DNA from: Rachicladosporium sp. CCFEE 5018
Lineage: Eukaryota; Ascomycota; Dothideomycetes; Cladosporiales; Cladosporiaceae
NCBI GenBank assembly: GCA_002077045.2
Contig: KZ111146.1
Span: forward strand, 137,521 to 201,520
Direction: 5' to 3'
DNA length: 64,000 nt
In this document: in pieces, positions 1-11,417 of the stretch
Layout of the letters: each line of letters opens with the position of its first letter
Numbering within the stretch: position 1 is the first letter of the stretch
Position numbers and translations under genes: made by a program
Notes under the pieces: model-generated
The model's database searches: none
Told to the model about the DNA's origin: nothing
The model's input: only the letters and a program-made list of their open reading frames with translations

Positions 1-1762
1 TCAAGTAACAGTGGTTAGGACGTTCAGCTAGCAGTCCAGGGAACTCAATCCCAACGTTATGTCAAGATTGTATAAACATCCGCTCCCAGCACTGTGGTCA
101 CACCATCTCAGCACTCCCAGTGATCTCTCCTGTTCGAGACGACTGCAAGCCATTTCCATCACTGCTTTCTCATTCGCTCGCGCCGAGTCAAGGAATCTGA
201 TTGGAAGGTACATGATGTTCTGAGACGTGGTGTGGTCGTACAGGGCGTGCTGCTTGCGGCTAGTGTGCATTCCACGGTCACCGTCAGCGGATGCTGCCGA
301 CGCTGGGTGCCGTACTGTTTGTGGGTCCTTGCAGGTGATGGGAGAGTGCGTGCATATGCACGATTTTAAGACGAAGGCAGTTGGGGCATGTTTCGCGAAT
401 GAAGAGAATGGTGAAAGATATAGAATCATGTCTACTAGTCTGCTAGCATAACGAATGTACTCACCTCGATCTCGAGCCCCGTAGTGTGCAACGGCCAGTG
501 TCAGACAGTGCCACGATCCAAGCGCCCAGATCGTGGATCAGACGCACCTACCCGACGGCTATGCTCACAACATGCAGCGTTCGTAGATGCCGTGCAGGTA
601 CGCTCGAAGCGTGGGTGATGATCATGCACCGCCGCATCCGGCCGCCGAAAGTCTCGCCGCCAAAGGCGTCAAAATTCAGTCATTGCTACGGGCAGAGTGA
701 GGAATGTAGGTATGGTCTGTGTAACAAACAAGCCTCACGCGCATCTCGCGCTCGAGCACTCATCCCGCGCTGCTGACTGTTGAGCGGTCGCTGGCACGCT
801 GAACCTTGTTCGAGCACTCATATGACAGCAATGCACTTCAACAAGTCAGTCCGATCACCAGGCATCCGCTCTCCACCATCCGATCAGCATAGATGCAAGT
901 GATGGAGCTTACGGCAAGCTTTGGGTCTAGTCAGTCCCACCGACGAGATGTGGCGCGGATCACCGTGCATCCTGACTACACGAGCAGGCATGACCAGCCT
1001 GGCGGTGCAGAACGTCTGAAGCAGCGCCTATGTCCGCTCACAGCTGTAGCAGCGCAGGCAAAGGATATCGCGAAGCTCTATATCACCGTCGTTGAAGTGT
1101 CGTCGCCATGCGCGAGCGTCGTGCAAGCGGTGCTCTTCCGAAAGCGGCGATCTGAGACTCACATGCTGGCCTGGGCTCCAAGACACCTACGGATGCGGTG
1201 AACGACTCATTACTGTCCGTCTTCAGCGTCTACACTGTCGTCCCTAGAACGCTGTCAGCAGTACTCGAGAAGTGCACGCTACAAGTACTGCTTCGTCTTG
1301 CTTTCGCACAAAGACTCTTGTTTGAAATCTTTCTCCTCGCCTCCCTTTCTGTCTCTTGACTGCTAGACACCAGCTTCCTTTCGCACGATCCCGAGACAAA
1401 GCCGTCACCAGACAACGACACCAGTGTCAGCCTTGCGAAGTGTGAGAAGCACACAAGGAACTGCCAGACCACGCGAGCGTAGCAAAGAACGACAAGTCGG
1501 GTCCTGTCCAAGCAAGACAAAGTGCTCCTTTGCAGCGGCTTAGTGCATTAGGTATGCCCCTGTACCTTGTGCCCACCGCTGTTCATGCAACCTGGCGAGC
1601 GGAACAAGCTGCCTGGCGCAATCCATAGCAAATGTATCTCACATACTTACAAGACATGCAGCAGGTCATCAACGAACTTCTTGTGTACCATTGGTACCGG
1701 CGGCCGATCCAGTGCCCGCGCGACAGCCCTCCGTTGTCCTAGACTACATCTGAAGTGCCGCA
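1..1762. other. Intergenic / long 5' region, no gene recognised
   Basis: Only short ORFs of about 60-133 codons occur on either strand, overlapping one another and showing no recognisable domain or low-complexity pattern of a real protein. The right-hand part (about 1300-1760) is rich in CT stretches and probably carries the promoter and 5' UTR of the HMG-box gene that starts at 1763. The 11-mer cgagcactcat occurs twice, near 752 and 811. Nothing else supported. Confidence 0.6.
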
Positions 1763-3271
1763 ATGTCTACCATCGTCGTTGCTCGTCGTCCTTCTCCGGT
1801 GGAAGAGTATGGTCTTAGCGCCATTGCAGAGCACAATGCTCAAGGTACTGAGCGTTTCCCTCCGTACGGGGACCAGGAGAAAGGCCTTGACATCTATGTG
1901 AGTAAAGCCTTGCACACCTCTGACCATGACGAAGCTGACCGACGATTACAGCATGATGGCTACGCCGCAGCATATCAGGGCTCATATGTCCGGAATCCAC
2001 CAACACCCAGTCCAAGTGATGGTGTCCGCACACGAAGTGGTCGTACAACCAGAAAGACCGACTCACCCTTCAGCACTTCAAAGTCCAGAGTCTCCAAGTC
2101 GCCGTCCAGCAAGCCCAAGAAGGGCAAGAAAAGCAAGCTCGACAAGTCGAAAACTCCACAGCTCACCGCACCGCTCTCTGTCTTGACGAAAGACATGACT
2201 GTTCCAACGAAGAACATGGATGAATGGGTCAACCGATCAGTTGAAGTCCGTCAGCAAGAGGTGGAGAAACGCAATGGATATGTCACACGGCCGATGAATT
2301 CCTTCATGCTGTATCGGTCCTGCTATGCCGAGCGCACTAAGCAATGGTGCACGCAGAACAATCACCAAGTGGTGTCTTCTGTGTCAGGCGAGAGTTGGCC
2401 GATGGAGCCGCCCGAAGTCCGAGAGAGGTTCAACGAGTGGGCCAAGCAGGAACGCGCCAACCATGCTGCCGCTCATCCAGACTACAAGTTCTCGCCCAGC
2501 AAGTCGACCAACAAGCGACGCAAGGATGACGACTCCGATGTTGAGGACACTAGTGAGCTCGGCGATCCAGATGCTGAGTACCGTGGTGGTCGCAGTGTCC
2601 GGACTCGTCGCGGGCACACACAAGAGCCTGTGTATGTGCCAAGTAGCCACGGTTTCGAGACGACGCCATACTACCAGCAGCCGAGTGGCTACGAGCAGTC
2701 GCAGTTTCAGTACGCCAATCCCGGTCGGCCACTACCGTCGAATGTCGCCTATGATCAGCATGGTCTGCCATACAATCCACAGACCAACACTTGCATTCAG
2801 ACGACTATGCCACATCCTCAATACCAGTGCGCAGTCCAGGAGCCTGTGCCGCCACGCGCGCCATCGCCATCACTTGGCAGCTATGGTCTCCCAGGTGGTC
2901 AGGCACAGAGCATGTACGCTTCGTCCAGAACGTCCACGCCAATGCAGCAGTACAATCGGTACAGCCAGCCAGGCTACCAGCAGTATGCAGCTCAGCCGTA
3001 TCACCAGCCAGGTCAATTCGGGACACCAGTGCCGCAGATGTACTCAGAGCATCAGCGGTACTTGCAGTCGCAGCTCCAGCCTCAAGAAGTCATTGACCCT
3101 TCGCTGGCAGCGATGCTGAACGAGCACGGCCAGATTTTACCAGTAGACGCGCACTTTGAGTCGGCTATGGGGGATCTGTCGGGAGACTTCCAGCTGGAGT
3201 ACTACGATCAGCAGACCAGTCCTGACGCGACGCTGGCACCTCAGTGGTCGCCCACAGATGCGTTAAAGTGA
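1763..3271 (+). CDS. HMG-box transcription factor, Ste11/FMF-1-like
   Basis: Nuclear DNA-binding protein of 484 residues. Exons 1763-1897 and 1952-3271. The 54-nt intron has GTGAGT, a gctgac branch site and a TACAG acceptor; it is a multiple of three and stop-free, so an unspliced reading adds 18 false residues. A Lys/Ser-rich basic stretch (about 70-115) precedes one HMG box at about 158-227, beginning RPMNSFMLYRS and ending HPDYKFSPSK. The tail is Gln/Pro/Tyr-rich with acidic patches, as in activation regions. The box and the preceding 'MDEWVNRSVEVRQ' match the fungal family that includes S. pombe Ste11 and Neurospora FMF-1, regulators of sexual development. Family assignment is strong; the role in mating is inferred from homologues. 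No mating-type genes are next to it. Confidence 0.85.
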   Translation: MSTIVVARRPSPVEEYGLSAIAEHNAQGTERFPPYGDQEKGLDIYVSKALHTSDHDEADRRLQHDGYAAAYQGSYVRNPPTPSPSDGVRTRSGRTTRKTDSPFSTSKSRVSKSPSSKPKKGKKSKLDKSKTPQLTAPLSVLTKDMTVPTKNMDEWVNRSVEVRQQEVEKRNGYVTRPMNSFMLYRSCYAERTKQWCTQNNHQVVSSVSGESWPMEPPEVRERFNEWAKQERANHAAAHPDYKFSPSKSTNKRRKDDDSDVEDTSELGDPDAEYRGGRSVRTRRGHTQEPVYVPSSHGFETTPYYQQPSGYEQSQFQYANPGRPLPSNVAYDQHGLPYNPQTNTCIQTTMPHPQYQCAVQEPVPPRAPSPSLGSYGLPGGQAQSMYASSRTSTPMQQYNRYSQPGYQQYAAQPYHQPGQFGTPVPQMYSEHQRYLQSQLQPQEVIDPSLAAMLNEHGQILPVDAHFESAMGDLSGDFQLEYYDQQTSPDATLAPQWSPTDALK

Positions 3272-3867
3272 GAGAGCAGGGTAGTAAGCACTGCCAGGCG
3301 ACATATTGGAGGGTGAAAGAGTTGAGAAGGTGTGCTGCCGATGGTGGCAATAGATTTCGTAGTCAGTCGCAAGACGCACTTGAGATACCCATTAGTACTT
3401 GCTTCGCCACTCTCGTCACTAGTCTCACGGTGGGTAAATAAGGACGAGTCAGCTCAACAGAACAACGCCTTTGTATGCCTTGTGTCTCATGTTACACCGC
3501 GGGTAGATGCATCTCCTGTAGCAGCCTGTGACACCTGGCGATCGCCTCGCAGCTGCACGTCGCATCGATTGCAGACGCTCGCACATCAATCCTGGCTTTC
3601 CGCCGTCGGAACCCTCTTCTTTGCAATCAAACGCGCGTGTCTCCACCGTCAGACAGCATACCATCGATTGCCTGTGGTACGATGAAAGTGAAGTTGCTTG
3701 CGTGCACCTCAGCTCGCCCACTTGGTGAGCCGCGCAAAGCCGCCAGATCACCTCGGCCTAGCGACATGCCAAAACATTCCAATGAAGGTTAAGTGAATTC
3801 TTCGCTCAGTACATTAAGATGTAGTCTCTCCATTCCCTCGCCTCTAAGGCGACCTACACACACAATC
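3272..3867. other. Intergenic region
   Basis: 3' flank of the HMG-box gene and 5' flank of the E2 gene. Small ORFs on both strands have no recognisable features. An in-frame GTG at 3793 opens the downstream reading frame early, but the first in-frame ATG is 3868. Confidence 0.6.
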
Positions 3868-5283
3868 ATGGCCTCTTTCATCCCAAAGGTCGCCCGCTCC
3901 ATAGCGCGACAGACAGTCTCTCAGCGTCGCCAATGCGTATACTTCAGATCGTTCACCACTTCCCACAGACAAGCAATCGTAAAGCCATTCCTCCTCGCAG
4001 ACATAGGCGAAGGCATAACAGAATGTCAAGTCATACAATGGTTCGTGCAGCCGGGCGCGAGAGTCGAACAATTCGACAAGCTCTGCGAGGTACAGTCGGA
4101 CAAAGCCAGTGTCGACATCACCAGTCCATTTGATGGAGTGATCAAGAAGCTACACTATGCGCCGGATGATATGGCAATCACTGGGAAGCCATTGGTCGAT
4201 ATTGACATACAGGGAGAAATTGGTGAGGAGGAAAGCAATCTGCTGGGCGGGGCAGACAAGGCTTCGGCTACTGAGAAGTCAATTAGTGTAGAGACGGTGA
4301 GCAGAGAGCAGAGTGTCAAGGCGGAGGACAGCGTCCCGTCAAGATCCGGTCCCTCAAGCTCAGGCGGTGGCGAGCGTATACCCCGAAAAGTCAATGGAGA
4401 TCTGGCGACGCTCGCGACACCTGCTGTGCGACATCTTACGAAGGAGCTGAACGTCAAGATCTCGGACGTGTCGGGCTCCGGGCGGGATGGACGAGTACTG
4501 AAGGAGGACGTACACCGTCACGTATCTCAAGCAAGCACGACTTCGATCCCCAGCCAGCCTCAATCCACGCCCGTCGGAGGGGATCGCACAACGAACCTCA
4601 CACCGGTGCAAAACCAGATGTTCAAGCTCATGACTAGATCCTTGACGATCCCACACTTCCTGTACAGCTGTAGCGCCGACATGACAGGGCTCACGGGCAT
4701 CCGCAAGACGCTCAACGGATCGAAGACAGCAGACAAGCTCACCCACTTGCCATTCATATTGAAGGCGGTAAGCATAGCACTTCGACGGCATACTCTACTG
4801 AACTCAGCACTGGACACGTCGGACCCGAAAAAACCAACCCTCACATCCTTCGCCGCCCACAACTTTGGCGTTGCAGTCGATACGCCGTCTGGTCTGCTCG
4901 TGCCAGTGTTGAAAAATGTACAGAGTATGAGCATTGGAGAGATTGCGAGTCGGCTTCGAGAACTCTCTGAAAAGGCTCGCAACAACAAGCTGGCTCCGGA
5001 CGACTTCAAAGGGGCTACCTTCACGGTCTCGAATATTGGCTCTGTCGGTGGAGGTGTAGTGTCGCCTGTCATCAGCGAGCCACAGGTCGCAATACTTGGC
5101 ATCGGGAGGAGCAGAGTTGTGCCAGCATTTGACGCGAATGACGAGCTTGTCAAGCGGGAAGAGCTGGTACTGAGTTGGAGTGCGGATCATCGCGTTGTAG
5201 ATGGTGCAGAGTGTGCGCGATGTGCTGAGAGGGTAAAGTCTCTGCTTGAAGATCCCGCAGCGATGCTCGTCGAAATGCGATAA
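3868..5283 (+). CDS. Branched-chain 2-oxoacid dehydrogenase E2 (dihydrolipoyl transacylase), mitochondrial
   Basis: E2 core of the branched-chain ketoacid dehydrogenase complex, transferring branched acyl groups from lipoamide to CoA in Leu/Ile/Val breakdown in the mitochondrial matrix. Single exon, 471 residues. Residues 1-35 are Arg/Ser-rich with no acids, as in a mitochondrial presequence. A lipoyl domain follows (about 38-112, lipoylated Lys79 in EVQSDKAS), then a Ser/Glu linker, a peripheral-subunit-binding domain (about 181-218, ATPAVRHLTKE..GRDGRVLKEDV) and the catalytic acyltransferase domain (about 245-471) with DHRVVDG at 440-446 (His441, Asp445). The single lipoyl domain and LADIGEGI start favour BCKDH over pyruvate dehydrogenase E2. 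The ATG at 3868 was chosen because it begins the targeting peptide. Confidence 0.93.
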   Translation: MASFIPKVARSIARQTVSQRRQCVYFRSFTTSHRQAIVKPFLLADIGEGITECQVIQWFVQPGARVEQFDKLCEVQSDKASVDITSPFDGVIKKLHYAPDDMAITGKPLVDIDIQGEIGEEESNLLGGADKASATEKSISVETVSREQSVKAEDSVPSRSGPSSSGGGERIPRKVNGDLATLATPAVRHLTKELNVKISDVSGSGRDGRVLKEDVHRHVSQASTTSIPSQPQSTPVGGDRTTNLTPVQNQMFKLMTRSLTIPHFLYSCSADMTGLTGIRKTLNGSKTADKLTHLPFILKAVSIALRRHTLLNSALDTSDPKKPTLTSFAAHNFGVAVDTPSGLLVPVLKNVQSMSIGEIASRLRELSEKARNNKLAPDDFKGATFTVSNIGSVGGGVVSPVISEPQVAILGIGRSRVVPAFDANDELVKREELVLSWSADHRVVDGAECARCAERVKSLLEDPAAMLVEMR

Positions 5284-5549
5284 ACTTTCAACCGACTCTC
5301 CCGACGGACACTGGGTTCCTGCATGCCATCAAGGTCACACAGCAGCCGACGATGGCCGCTGCAGGAACGCGTTCCACACGCGTCGAAGTGGGGCAAAATC
5401 CACCCCACATTGACCAGTTTATCGCTATCTCGAATACAGAGCCGAGCCTAAGCGATGGAGCTGTCTTCGTACATTCGCTCAAGTATCGCAAACAGTCCTG
5501 GCCTTCGTCATATCTGCTCACAAATCCACTCGGTATCATCGTCGCCACG

Positions 5550-7352
5550 ATGTCGACCTTCAGCTCATCGACACGGACGCCAATGGCTTCACTACCGCGC
5601 ACGATACGATCGGTGCCACGGCAAAGAGTACGACGATGCATGTCGACACTTGCTGCGTTCAAGATACCAGAGATCAAGAATGAGCCAAATGTGAGGAAGC
5701 TACACTCTGCGATGCACTGTGGCATATGCTGACCATAGCAGAAACATTACACCAAAGGGTCGCCAGATCGGCACGCACTCACAGAAGCCATGAAGTCACT
5801 CCGCCGACGAGCACCCATACAAGTGCCAGCAGTAGTGGCAGGGAAGGAGCTTAAGTCCTCCCAAGTCACACAACAAGCAATGCCCATGTCACACAAAGAC
5901 TCGCTAGCTTCATGGTCCAGCGCATCGTCCTCCGACGTCTCGACTGCTATCGACTCTGCCCTTGCCGCCAAAACCGAGTGGGAGGGTCTACCATTCGCCG
6001 ATCGAGCTGCAGTGTTCCTTAAAGCAGCAGATCTGATCAGCACAAAGTACAGATACGAGATCATGGCGGCGACCATGCTCGGACAGGGAAAGAATGCATG
6101 GCAGGCAGAGATCGATGCCGCGGCGGAGACATGCGACTTCTTGCGGTTCAACGTGCAATACGCTCAAGAGCTATACGCGCAGCAGCCTGCACATAACAGT
6201 CCAGGTATCTGGAATAGAGTGGAATACCGACCATTGGAGGGCTTCGTGTACGCCATCACACCCTTCAACTTTACAGCGATCGCGGGCAACCTACCTGCTG
6301 CACCGGCGTTGATGGGCAATGTTGTGATCTGGAAGCCGAGCCCGAGCGCTATGGCTTCCAGTTGGCTGCTGTATCAGATTCTGCGAGAAGCTGGTCTTCC
6401 CGCCGAGGTTATACAGTTCGTGCCTGGCGACGCTGTTGAGGTGACCAAGACTTTGTTGTCACACCCTGACTTCTCAGCACTACACTACACCGGGAGCACC
6501 GCTGTCTTCCGGTCACTATATGGCCAGATCGCAACAGGGGTAGCAGAGGGCAAGTACCGTGGCTATCCTCGCATAGTGGGCGAAACTGGTGGCAAGAACT
6601 TCCATCTTGTACACCAGTCTGCTGACGTGGAGAACGCCGTCATCAACACAGTCAGAGGAGCTTTCGAGTACCAGGGACAGAAGTGTTCCGCAACATCGCG
6701 AGCATACTTCCCACAGAGCCTTTGGAATCAAGCAAAGCCATTGCTGAAGTCAGAAGTCGAGAAGCTCAAGATCGGCTCGCCTGAGGACTTTAGCAACTTC
6801 ATCGGTCCCGTGATTCACCAAGCATCATTCGACAAGCTGTCAAAGGTCATTGATGAAGCCAAGAACGACTCCGAGCTCGAGCTGCTTGTTGGCGGGAAGT
6901 ACGACAGCTCAGAAGGCTTCTACATTCACCCAACAATCTACGTGACAACGAATCCTGAACACAAGCTCATGTCTGCTGAGCTCTTCGGCCCTGTAATCTG
7001 CATATACGTGTACGACAACATGTCACCCACACCTCAGCAGGCTTACGCAGACATCTGCAAGACCATCGACAGCACCTCAGACTACGCCCTGACTGGTGCA
7101 GTCTTCGCGCAAGATCGCAAGGCGCTACGATTTGCTGAAGAAGCATTGCGAAATTCGGCTGGTAACTTCTATCTCAACTGCAAGAGCACTGGCGCTGTTG
7201 TGGCTCAGCAGCCTTTCGGCGGCGCGAGGGCTTCGGGCACAAATGACAAGGCTGGGTCGGCCAACCTGTTGTCGAGGTTCGTGAGTATGAGGGCCATCAA
7301 GGAGAGCTTCTTGGCAGAGTCGAAGGTGGAGTATCCGTCGAATGAGGTGTGA
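5550..7352 (+). CDS. PUT2: Delta-1-pyrroline-5-carboxylate dehydrogenase, mitochondrial
   Basis: Oxidises P5C/glutamate semialdehyde to glutamate with NAD+, the second step of proline catabolism in mitochondria. Exons 5550-5690 and 5742-7352, 583 residues. The 51-nt intron (GTGAGG..gctgac..GCAG) joins ..KIPEIKNEPN to KHYTKGSPDRHALTEA, a contiguous family block, which fixes the splice sites. Residues 1-35 are Arg/Ser-rich, as a mitochondrial presequence. The aldehyde dehydrogenase fold is complete: Glu at about 328 (GETGGKN) and catalytic Cys at about 362 (GQKCSATSR), with PFGGARASGTNDKAG near the C-terminus as in ALDH4. The start could also be the ATG 33 nt downstream (MASLPRTIRS); 5550 has the better context. 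Confidence 0.94.
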
Positions 7353-8072
7353 AAGGCTTTTCGATGAGGGAATATCGCGATCGCGGGTACAACGGCATGT
7401 CGGTCTACAGACGAAGAACAGAGTCTTCGTGCCCAGAGAACTGAGGACGTTGGAGCACGTGAAGAACGGTACCTGGTTCGGTGACACGATCACCCCGGTA
7501 GTGTCATGCAGCCCTGCCGTAGCGGGCAATCAGCTATGGGTATCCACGCCGTTGAGGCGCTTTTGCATGTAGAAGCCGAACTAGCCGAGGGCGATCTCGC
7601 AGTGCAGCATCGATTGCGCATTTTCTGCAACAGCTTCGATTAGCCTGATAGATCAATACAATCTTGCCATTGTGACCTCTCTGACAATCCGGCTTCTCGC
7701 CGGGACATTCATTTGACTTTTTTTTCCCCGCAACACGGTACGTGGCGAGCGGTCCGCGACGTGTGCTTTCACTTTGCTCCACCTTTCTCACAATTCAAGA
7801 AATCGCGAATCAAGAACTGTACTAGAAGCTTGCTACATGTACATCTGCCGCAGCGACTTCGGGAAGGCAACCCTTCTTGTTCTTGCTTTTCGCACCCCTC
7901 CTGACGGATTTCCCCATCTTCGCTTCGACCATCTGGGCCTGTCCTGCTCGTGCGGAGGTGCTGCAGGGATCCGGTCGTGGCATACTGATTGGATTGCGTC
8001 TTCGGCCGCGTCCATAGCGTGCGATCTCGCCTTCTCTCTCAACAGCCCCCTCTGGATGCGCAGCTAGCTACC
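7353..8072. other. Intergenic region
   Basis: Between two same-strand genes. The right half is pyrimidine-rich (CTTTGCTCC, TTCTTGTTCTTGC), consistent with the promoter and 5' UTR of the transporter. No convincing ORF. Confidence 0.55.
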
Positions 8073-11000
8073 ATGTCGTTTGGGAGAAGGAAGGCGGCCC
8101 CGCAGTCGGCTCTGCCGCTGTCGAACGACGATTTAGCCTCTGGTCTAGATGACACTGGAAGCAGTCTGTCGACAGGGACAGGCCGCCAGGCACATGCGAA
8201 ACCTCGCGATCGAAGAGCGCTTTCTATTGTATCGGCTTCTGCTTCACATAACTTGCCTTCGCGGAGCTACATTCACCACGCGGGAGGGCACGGGAGTAAA
8301 GGTACGTTCACTAGATGGCATTGACGTCTGGAGTGTTCGGCGTCTAGCCTAGCTAATGCTGGGATGCGCAATATTTTGACTGATAATCACGTTGCAGAAC
8401 CTGTGCAGTACTCATCTTCTGGCGTAAGAGAGCAGACCGTTGAGCTATCGTCATCGTTCTTGAGTGACTCTGATGCAACACATTATCCCGGATCGGCAAG
8501 CGAAGACGAATACGACGATGTCTCCACGCCTAGCACAGTGCGAAGACATGATCCCATAGCGGACCAGCGACCACGATCTTCGGATGAGAACGACATGCCG
8601 CCAGATGCTTCTAACCTCGCGGAGATGCTTGCAACGCAGACTATCGAATCAAAGCACTCGGACGTCAAGTCGCGGCATCCTTATAGTCAAGCTGAAGCTG
8701 GAGCGAGTCGAGGGGTCCCCGATGTTGTCATCAGCAATGAAGACGACGATACGCCGACAGAAGTCAGTCCACTGCTGCCAAGAGGCCGACTACCCTCGCA
8801 TCGGAAGCAACCCTACGAGACAGCGGCTGAAGCTGAGGGACAAGCGTCGAGAACCAGTGCACGGATCTGGGATCGAATGGGGCTTTCACTCCCATGGAAC
8901 CGAAATGACCGAGCGACGTCTCGCAGCAAAGTCGTCAACGTCAAGTCGTGGGACGCACGCTATATCGTGAAGAAGGTGGTTGTGGAACCCGCTAGAACGA
9001 TCCCGGCGGTGTTCCTCGGTGTCCTCCTGAACCTCCTTGATGCGCTCAGCTATGGTATCATCCTGTTCCCTCTGGGTGAGGAGGTCTTCTCGGCCATGGG
9101 CGCCGACGGCGTGTCAATGTTCTACGTCTCGTGCATCATCTCGCAGCTTGTCTACTCATCTGGCAGCATCTTCAAGGGTGGTGTCGGATCCGAGATGATC
9201 GAGGTTGTGCCGTTCTTCCACAAGATGACCTACATGATTATGGGTAAGATGGGGACTGCTGATCCGGAGGCGCTGAGAGCGACAGTCATAACGTCGTATG
9301 CGATGAGCTCGATTGTGACTGGACTAGTGTTCTTCATCCTGGGTACTGCGAATCTCGGGACACTGGTCAACTTCTTCCCGCACTCCATCCTGACTGGCTG
9401 CATCGGTGGGGTGGGTGTCTTTCTTTTCATCACTGGACTGGAAGTCAGCGCCAGACTTGACGGCAATCTGGAGCTCACACTGGATGTCATCGCCAGACTC
9501 TTTGCAAAGGAGACTGTCGTGCTGTGGGTACCGCCTCTAATTCTCGCGATTGGTCTACTCACCATCAAGCACTACTACGATCGGCCTTGGCTGGTGCCAG
9601 CGTACTACATCGCGATCACCACGATCTTCTACATCATCACCACAGCCGTACCATCGATCTCAATGGACAATCTGCGCGCGCATGGCTGGGTGTTTGAAGC
9701 TCCGGCTGCAGGCGTGCCCTTTTACAACTTCTACACTTACTACAATTTCAAGATTGTGGACTGGAGTGCTCTGTGGATGACTGTTCCCTCGCAGCTTGCT
9801 CTGACGTTTTTCGGCATACTGCACGTACCGATCAATGTCCCGAACTTGGCGATCCAAGTCCAGGAGGATAATGTCAGCATCAATCGGGAGCTGATCATGC
9901 ACGGCATCTCGAACACGCTGTCCGGCTGTGTTGGCAGCATCCAGAACTACCTTGTCTTTGTCAACTCGGTTCTATTCATGTCCTCGGGAGGTGACAGCCG
10001 ATTGGCTGGCTTCATGCTTGCTGCAGCAACTTTGGGCCTATGGATCGCCGGGCCAGTGGTCATCGGCTTCGTCCCAGTGATGGTGGTCGGCACGCTGATC
10101 TACCAGCTTGGGATCGAGCTGGCCTGGGACGCCATGGTCACCACCTATGGCCGACTAAGCCGTCTTGAGTACTTCACCATTGTCGTCATAGCATTTGTCA
10201 TGGGGCTGTACGACTTCGTGGTCGGTGTCGCCATTGGTATCGGCATGGCCTGCTTGGTATACGTGGTGCAGACGTCCGGTAAGACCGTCATCCGCGCCGA
10301 ATTCTCGGGCAAAGTCGCAGAGTCGACTGTCAGACGCCATCCGCGACAACGCAATTACTTGCACAAAGTTGGCAAACAGATACGCGTGGTCAAGCTTGGC
10401 AGCTACCTCTTCTTCGGCAGTATCGTCAAGGTCGAGAAGACTGTACGTGCACTAGTCGAGTCGGAAGCTTTCGCGGACTCACCTGTGCGCTATGTCATCC
10501 TGGACTTCTCGCATGTCACTGGCATCGACTTTTCGGCAGCAGAAGCTTTCGTCAGGATGCATCGCATCTTACATCGGCGCGACGTCAGTCTAGTGCTAGC
10601 TGGCTTCACCTTAGAAAGCGAGGTCGGCAAAAGCCTGCAGATGGTCGAGCTCTTCAAGGGTGGTGACGACGACGATGTCCCACGACCAAAGATCTTCCAG
10701 GACCTCAATGGGGCGCTGGAAGCTTGCGAGAATGAGCTGCTCATCATACTCACGGAGAAGCAACGCTCTGTGGCTCGTAAATCTGAAGACTCACCTCCAC
10801 TCCGAATCCCCGACCACTCCTCCCAACTTTCCGCCACCTCTCCTCTTGACGCTTTAGTCGGCTCGCCCCGCCGCAAGCTCCTTCACGAAGCCGCTTCAAC
10901 GGCCATCACCGAGACAAACCCCCCGGAACACTCCAAGTGGACGAACCTGAAGCAACCCCTTCCCCTCCTTCTCCAAGCCTTCCAAGATCTCACCTCAAAG

Positions 11001-11417
11001 AATGAGGACTTCTGGTTCCGCATAACACCCTACTTCACGCGTCGCGAGTTCACCCGCGGCCAGACGCTCTTCACCCGCGGCCAGACGCTCTACACCCGCG
11101 GCGACCGCCCAGATGGCTTCTACCTCCTGCAATCTGGAATCCTGCGAGCCGAGTACGAGCTAGAGCAGGGCGCTTACCACGAGAGTATCGCTGTGGGAAC
11201 TACGTGCGGCGAGCTGCCGTTCTTCAGCGATACGGAGCGGACTAGCTCAGTGTTCGCTGAGACTGAATGTGTGGCCTGGTTGTTGACGCCGGAGAAGTGG
11301 GAGGCTCTGCAGGGGAAGGAGAGGGAGGTTGCGACGGAGTTGTTGAAGGTTGGGATGAAGTTGAGTGCGGAGAGGATGAGTGCTATTACTAGTTATGTTT
11401 TGATTACTGCTAGTTGA
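8073..11417 (+). CDS. SulP-family transporter with STAS and cyclic-nucleotide-binding-like domains (Ygr125w/Vsb1-like)
   Basis: Membrane transporter of 1082 residues. Exons 8073-8301 and 8398-11417; the 96-nt intron (GTACGT..TTGCAG) is in phase 1 and rebuilds a GAA codon. The N-terminus is about 260 residues, hydrophilic and Ser/Asp-rich. The SulP membrane core (about 275-720) has many hydrophobic helices (IPAVFLGVLLNLLDALSYG..). A STAS domain (about 745-870, VRYVILDFSHVTGIDFSAAEAF) follows, then a cNMP-binding-like domain (about 945-1060, GDRPDGFYLLQSGILRAEYE). This order matches the fungal family containing yeast Ygr125w (Vsb1, vacuolar basic amino-acid accumulation), so the substrate need not be sulfate. 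Two perfect 21-bp repeats in the last domain duplicate FTRGQTL. Confidence 0.88.
11049..11090 (+). repeat. 21-bp perfect tandem duplication inside the transporter gene
   Basis: The 21-mer beginning ttcacccgcggccagacgct occurs twice back to back (11049-11069, 11070-11090) and a diverged third start (tacacccgcgg) follows. It is in frame and duplicates the heptad FTRGQTL at the beginning of the cyclic-nucleotide-binding-like domain. Confidence 0.95.

Noticed and set aside
28..429. 133-codon minus-strand frame at the left edge
   Set aside because: Cys/Ser/His-rich with no domain; another frame overlaps on the opposite strand; no support for a gene.
1763..3271. Mating-type MAT1-2 gene
   Set aside because: The HMG box and flanks match the Ste11/FMF-1 type, and no APN2, SLA2 or other usual MAT neighbour is present.
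4560..5153. 197-codon minus-strand frame
   Set aside because: Shadow of the E2 catalytic domain on the other strand.
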